A stretch of DNA of 8,805 nt from PHAA01 sp040217755. Its GTDB lineage: Bacteria > Bacillota > Syntrophomonadia > Syntrophomonadales > Syntrophomonadaceae. Below the pieces are notes generated by a model that was not told the DNA's origin, made no database searches, and saw only the letters and a program-made list of their open reading frames with translations. Below, in pieces: positions 6,207-8,805 of the stretch. Each line of letters opens with the position of its first letter. The first letter of the stretch is position 1. The stretch is from contig JBEHWJ010000087.1 of NCBI GenBank assembly GCA_040217755.1, forward strand, positions 1-8,805. The letters run 5' to 3'. The position numbers were made by a program, and so were the translations under genes.

Positions 6207-6923
6207 CTATCCCTGATTTAAATTGAGCTGTTCACTGATGGCCTGCATTTGCTGATATGTATATTGCATATCGCGGCCGGCCGGGGGTTTATCCATATCA
6301 TATTCCAAGGCTATCCGGCAGGGTCGGTCCTTTAGATAAATAATCCGGTCAGCTAATTTGACCGCATCTTCCAGGGTATGGGTGACCATCACCGTAGTGC
6401 ACGGTTTCAGAGCCAGCAACTGCTGCAGGTAGCAGCACATCGCCTCCCGCAATTCCATATTGAGGGAACTGAATGGTTCGTCCAACAGCAGGATATCCGG
6501 TTCCACCGCAAAGGCCCGGGCTAAAGAAACCCTCTGTTTCATGCCGCCGCTGAGCTGGGCGGGGAAATATTCCTGGAAGCCGTCCAAGCCCACCCGGCGG
6601 GCCATTTCTTCAGCTATGCGCCGGCGTTCTGCCTTGGCCTCCGGCATGGTATGGTAAAGCCCGATCTCGATGTTTTCCACCACGCTGCACCAGGGGATAA
6701 GACGGGGTTCCTGGAAGACGTAGCCGATATTATGGCTGGCGCATTCCACCCGGCCGGCATCCGGCTGCTGCAGCCCCGCAATCAGCTGCAGGATGGTGGT
6801 CTTGCCGATTCCCGACGGTCCACATAGACAAACGAATTCACCCTGGTAAAAAGTACAGGAGAAGTCGCCAAGGACCTTCAGATCACCAAAACTCCTGCTG
6901 ACATTATCCAGTTTTATCGTGCT
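6207..6923 (-). CDS. ABC transporter ATP-binding protein; start codon interrupted or non-canonical
   Basis: The open frame (238 codons) encodes a complete NitT/TauT-type ATPase: STIKLDNVSRSFG at the N-terminus, Walker A GPSGIGKTT (residues 35-43), Q-loop VFQEP (69-73), signature LSGGMKQ (124-130), Walker B LLLDEP (145-150) and H-loop His182. It powers the transporter encoded just downstream, and its stop is 11 bases before the binding-protein ATG. The oddity is the start. No ATG, GTG or TTG occurs between the TAA at 6926-6924 and a GTG at 6749, and the latter would delete Walker A. The codon right before that TAA is GTG (6929-6927), behind a GGGAG-like site. Thus either codon 2 has become a stop, or translation begins at a rare codon such as ATA (6917), ACG (6920) or CTG (6911). 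All motifs are intact, so the gene otherwise looks functional. Confidence 0.85.
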   Translation of the reverse strand, partial: STIKLDNVSRSFGDLKVLGDFSCTFYQGEFVCLCGPSGIGKTTILQLIAGLQQPDAGRVECASHNIGYVFQEPRLIPWCSVVENIEIGLYHTMPEAKAERRRIAEEMARRVGLDGFQEYFPAQLSGGMKQRVSLARAFAVEPDILLLDEPFSSLNMELREAMCCYLQQLLALKPCTTVMVTHTLEDAVKLADRIIYLKDRPCRIALEYDMDKPPAGRDMQYTYQQMQAISEQLNLNQG

Positions 6924-7048
6924 TTACACCCCCCCTCTCCCAATACCCAATTGTACCCATCGAGAATAAGGTTGCCGCCCTGCGGCGTAATATCAGTCGG
7001 GTTATCCCCCTGCTCTCATCACCTCCACCAATTTGCCCCCATAATGCC

Positions 7049-7076
7049 AAAAACCCCCGCGCTAAGAAGCGCCGGG
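7049..7076 (-). terminator. Intrinsic terminator inside the leader of the ABC operon
   Basis: On the minus strand CCC-(G)-GCGC (7076-7069) pairs with GCGC-GGG (7062-7056) around a six-base TTCTTA loop. GG and TTTTT follow (7055-7049). It lies about 125 bases before the ATPase reading frame and after a folded leader, so it is positioned to act as an attenuator. No gene upstream on this strand within the window needs terminating. Confidence 0.6.
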
Positions 7077-7280
7077 CCGTGACGTTAAAAACGCCGCCCA
7101 TCCCTGCACAGAAAGCCCCTTGCGACTCTGCAATCCGCTTCATGTACCGGTGATCAGGCTCTCCTTTCCACATAAGGGGGGCAGGTCAGTTTCCCGGACC
7201 TACCCTATCGGCCTGCATCCCTGGAATAAATCTTTAGGTATACAGGCTCGGAGCTGTAAGGATTGGTATTGGGGTAAATA
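7077..7280 (-). promoter_or_regulatory. Folded leader region of the ABC operon (candidate attenuator or riboswitch)
   Basis: The stretch 6930-7383 between the divergent ATPase and transporter genes shows no convincing gene. On the minus strand, GGGTAGGTC (7205-7197) pairs with GACCTGCCC (7187-7179), a 9-bp stem with one G-U pair. TACAG/CTGTA forms a smaller hairpin near 7239-7256. GGCGTT/AACGTC forms one just before the terminator at 7049-7076. A folded segment followed by a terminator ahead of a transporter operon is the layout of a riboswitch or attenuator. I could not match it to a named class by eye, nor find a good minus-strand promoter. Confidence 0.35.
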
Positions 7281-7305
7281 TTTCGACAATAATAGCGAAT
7301 TTCCT

Positions 7306-7324
7306 GCCAAAAATAGGCCAAAAA
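7306..7324. repeat. Short direct repeat upstream of the symporter gene
   Basis: GCCAAAAA occurs twice, at 7306-7313 and 7317-7324, offset by 11 bases, about one helical turn. It lies in the divergent promoter region, 60-80 bases before the plus-strand start. It could be a tandem regulator site; equally it could be chance in an A-rich spacer. I could not place a clear plus-strand promoter around it. Confidence 0.25.
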
Positions 7325-7383
7325 CATAGTACACTTTTATAGAGAACTACCATCAATGATTATTAAAATGATGAGGACCGGGA

Positions 7384-8391
7384 GTGAGGATAATAAAACC
7401 GCCGGACAATCTCGTAAACCGCTTATTCTTCTGGCCTTCACAGAATATTTCCCTGGCCATCTTCCTGGCTTTGATGGTGGGCTTCGCGGCAGGACTGGGA
7501 CTGGATACCACCCCCTTGAAGCGATGGCTTCTCCCCCTGACTTTTATAATGATATATCCATCCATGATCGGATTTAAGGCCAACGAGATCTTTGGCCGGT
7601 CGCATGGCCGGTTGCTGGCGGTGGCCATGCTGATAAACTTCGCCGTGATCCCGGGATTGGCTTACCTGTTGGGTATCGGATTCCTGCTGGAAAATCCCCA
7701 GCTCTTTGCCGGATTGGCTATCGCCGCCTTACTGCCCACCAGTAACATGACCGTCTCTTTTACGATGCTGGGCGGGGGAAATGTCCCGGCCTCGGTCAAG
7801 ATGACTGCCTTCGGTTTGCTGCTGGGTTCGGTCCTGGCCCCCTGGTATCTCTACCTGATGGTGGGCAGGTACGTCCCGGTAGATATCCTGGCCACCTTCG
7901 AGACGGTGGGGATAGTGATACTGTCCCCTCTGGGACTGGGTATGCTTACCTACCATTACCTGTTGAAAAAGTACGGCCAGGAATATTTTCAAAAACAAAT
8001 AAAGCCGCTGATGCCGGCGGTAAGCTCCTGGGGGATGATGCTGGTCATCATTATAAGCATCAGTATGAATTCGCGCGCGCTGGCATCCCGCCCCGACATG
8101 CTGGCCGTGGCCCTGGCAGTGCAGGTGGTCTTTTATGCCGTCAACTATCTGGTGGCGACGCTGGTTGGGAGAAGACTGTTTGCAGAAAGGGAAGCCCTGT
8201 CGCTGGTGTTCGCCACCGCCCTGCGCAACCTGGGCCTGTCCATCGGCCTGGCGGCTGCCACCTTCGGCCCCGACGCCGCCATGATGGTTGCCCTGGCTAT
8301 CCTGATCCAGGGCCAGGCCGCGGCCTGGTATATCAAGTTGAACAAACGGTACGGATTTTTGCGGGGGCAGAAGGTTCTAGACCACTGCTAA
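7384..8391 (+). CDS. Bile acid:sodium symporter (BASS)/ACR3-superfamily transporter
   Basis: This 335-residue membrane protein has about ten hydrophobic segments. Two motif regions mark the BASS/ArsB-ACR3 superfamily: LAIAALLPTSNMTVSFTMLG (about 111-130) and the inverted second half, FATALRNLGLSIGLAAATFG (about 275-294), each containing the discontinuous-helix region used for ion and substrate binding. The arsenite-carrying ACR3 transporters have a conserved cysteine in the first motif; here that region has none (PTSNMT), so arsenite export is not supported. An organic acid or another anion is possible. The start is GTG at 7384 with AGGA six bases upstream. It diverges from the ABC operon and converges with the glycosyltransferase gene. 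No operon partner is visible. Confidence 0.87.
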   Translation: MRIIKPPDNLVNRLFFWPSQNISLAIFLALMVGFAAGLGLDTTPLKRWLLPLTFIMIYPSMIGFKANEIFGRSHGRLLAVAMLINFAVIPGLAYLLGIGFLLENPQLFAGLAIAALLPTSNMTVSFTMLGGGNVPASVKMTAFGLLLGSVLAPWYLYLMVGRYVPVDILATFETVGIVILSPLGLGMLTYHYLLKKYGQEYFQKQIKPLMPAVSSWGMMLVIIISISMNSRALASRPDMLAVALAVQVVFYAVNYLVATLVGRRLFAEREALSLVFATALRNLGLSIGLAAATFGPDAAMMVALAILIQGQAAAWYIKLNKRYGFLRGQKVLDHC

Positions 8392-8404
8392 AGTGCCGGT
8401 CTTT

Positions 8405-8537
8405 GTCATCCTGAGCACATTGTGTCATTCAGAGCAGAGCGAAGAATCTAGTCCCAGCGGTTTGTCAATAGACTCTTCGCTGCGCTCTGAGTGACAGTAT
8501 CTGCGTTCTGAGTGGCGGGGAGACTCTTCGCTTCTCA
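8405..8537. repeat. Cluster of GTCATTCTGAGC-type inverted repeats
   Basis: A 27-base arm at 8423-8449 (TGTCATTCAGAGC then AGAGCGAAGAATCT) is matched on the opposite strand by 8470-8496 at 23 of 27 positions, giving a long hairpin. A partial copy lies just before (GTCATCCTGAGC, 8405-8416). Another degenerate set follows (CTGCGTTCTGAGTG at 8502-8515 and AGACTCTTCGC at 8521-8531). Short palindromic elements of this sequence type recur between genes in many bacterial genomes. Here it sits between two convergent genes and could terminate both transcripts. The last copy runs into the stop codon of the glycosyltransferase. Confidence 0.75.
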
Positions 8538-8805
8538 ATTCTCACCATATTCCCGCAGGATATATTTGGGCCGGCGCTTGGTCTCCAGGTAGGTCCGGGA
8601 CAGGTACTGGCCCACTATCCCCATGCAGAACAGCTGGATTCCGGTTATAAACAGCAGGATGGCCACCAGGGCTGCCCAGGTATCGGGTGGCCCGCCCCCG
8701 GCCAGCCTTTGCACCGCCAGGCCCCCTCCTATGATGAGAGCGACCAGGAAGAAGACCGCCCCGATTATGGACGAGATGGCCAGCGGGGTGGTGGAAAAGG
8801 CGATA
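8535..8805 (-). CDS. C-terminal end of a GtrB/ArnC-type membrane glycosyltransferase (partial)
   Basis: Only the last 89 residues are present; the gene continues past the right edge. Two membrane segments (SSIIGAVFFLVALIIGG and TWAALVAILLFITGIQLFCM) are followed by GIVGQYLSRTYLETKRRPKY and a short charged tail. That ending is characteristic of family-2 glycosyltransferases that act on polyprenyl phosphate (GtrB, ArnC, dolichol-phosphate-mannose-synthase-like), in which two C-terminal helices anchor the enzyme and its tail carries RxYxExKxRP. The stop TGA lies at 8537-8535, at the edge of the dispersed repeat. It is convergent with the symporter gene. It probably makes a polyprenyl-linked sugar for cell-surface glycans. 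Confidence 0.88.
   Translation of the reverse strand, partial: IAFSTTPLAISSIIGAVFFLVALIIGGGLAVQRLAGGGPPDTWAALVAILLFITGIQLFCMGIVGQYLSRTYLETKRRPKYILREYGEN

Noticed and set aside
6904..7173. Minus-strand open frame of 89 codons just before the ATPase, which might supply its N-terminus by frameshifting
   Set aside because: It spans the terminator hairpin and has no family signature. It ends inside the ATPase's first codons in a different frame, and no slippery site joins them plausibly.
7384..8391. Arsenite efflux pump (ACR3) assignment for the symporter
   Set aside because: The conserved cysteine of ACR3 in the first motif is absent and no ars genes are nearby, so only the superfamily is called.

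Overview
The window looks like chromosome of an anaerobic, selenocysteine-using bacterium. Base composition is moderate, intergenic spacers are compact, Shine-Dalgarno sites are strong (AAGGAGG, GGGAGG), GTG and TTG starts occur, and the gene set is typical of syntrophic or acetogenic Clostridia (Peptococcaceae/Syntrophomonas-like): FmdE proteins, a HesB-like selenoprotein and a MinD/ParA relative. The taxonomic guess is inference. Nothing in the window is a phylogenetic marker.

Layout. Almost everything from 6923 down to 361 is on the minus strand. (i) 6923-2379 is a probable six-gene operon: ABC-transporter ATPase, lipoprotein substrate-binding protein, permease, a TrmO/TsaA protein fused to a degenerate FmdE-like domain, a stand-alone FmdE with a zinc ribbon, and a small DUF6512-like membrane protein. 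Its leader (about 6930-7280) holds strong hairpins and a rho-independent terminator placed before the first gene, which suggests attenuation. (ii) 2311-1914 is a short HesB/IscA-like gene with an in-frame UGA at codon 36, a perfect SECIS-type hairpin downstream of it, and its own promoter covered by two overlapping palindromes. (iii) Downstream on the same strand are a PaaI-type hotdog thioesterase and a ParA/MinD-like protein whose P-loop lysines are both replaced. (iv) 360-84 is a non-coding, strongly folded stretch ending in a clear minus-strand terminator. Positions 63-12 then hold a promoter and FNR-like palindromes for a gene beyond the left edge.

On the plus strand, diverging from the ABC operon, is a bile-acid:sodium-symporter/ACR3-type transporter (7384-8391). 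After it comes a cluster of 'GTCATTCTGAGC'-type inverted repeats, then the C-terminal end of a convergent membrane glycosyltransferase (8535-8805, cut by the window edge).

The observations I rate highest are the selenoprotein gene, which ordinary gene calling splits or misses; the two adjacent FmdE-type modules, one fused to TrmO, in an ABC-transporter operon of unknown substrate; the ATPase whose only plausible start codon (GTG) is followed at once by TAA; and the lysine-less ParA-like protein.
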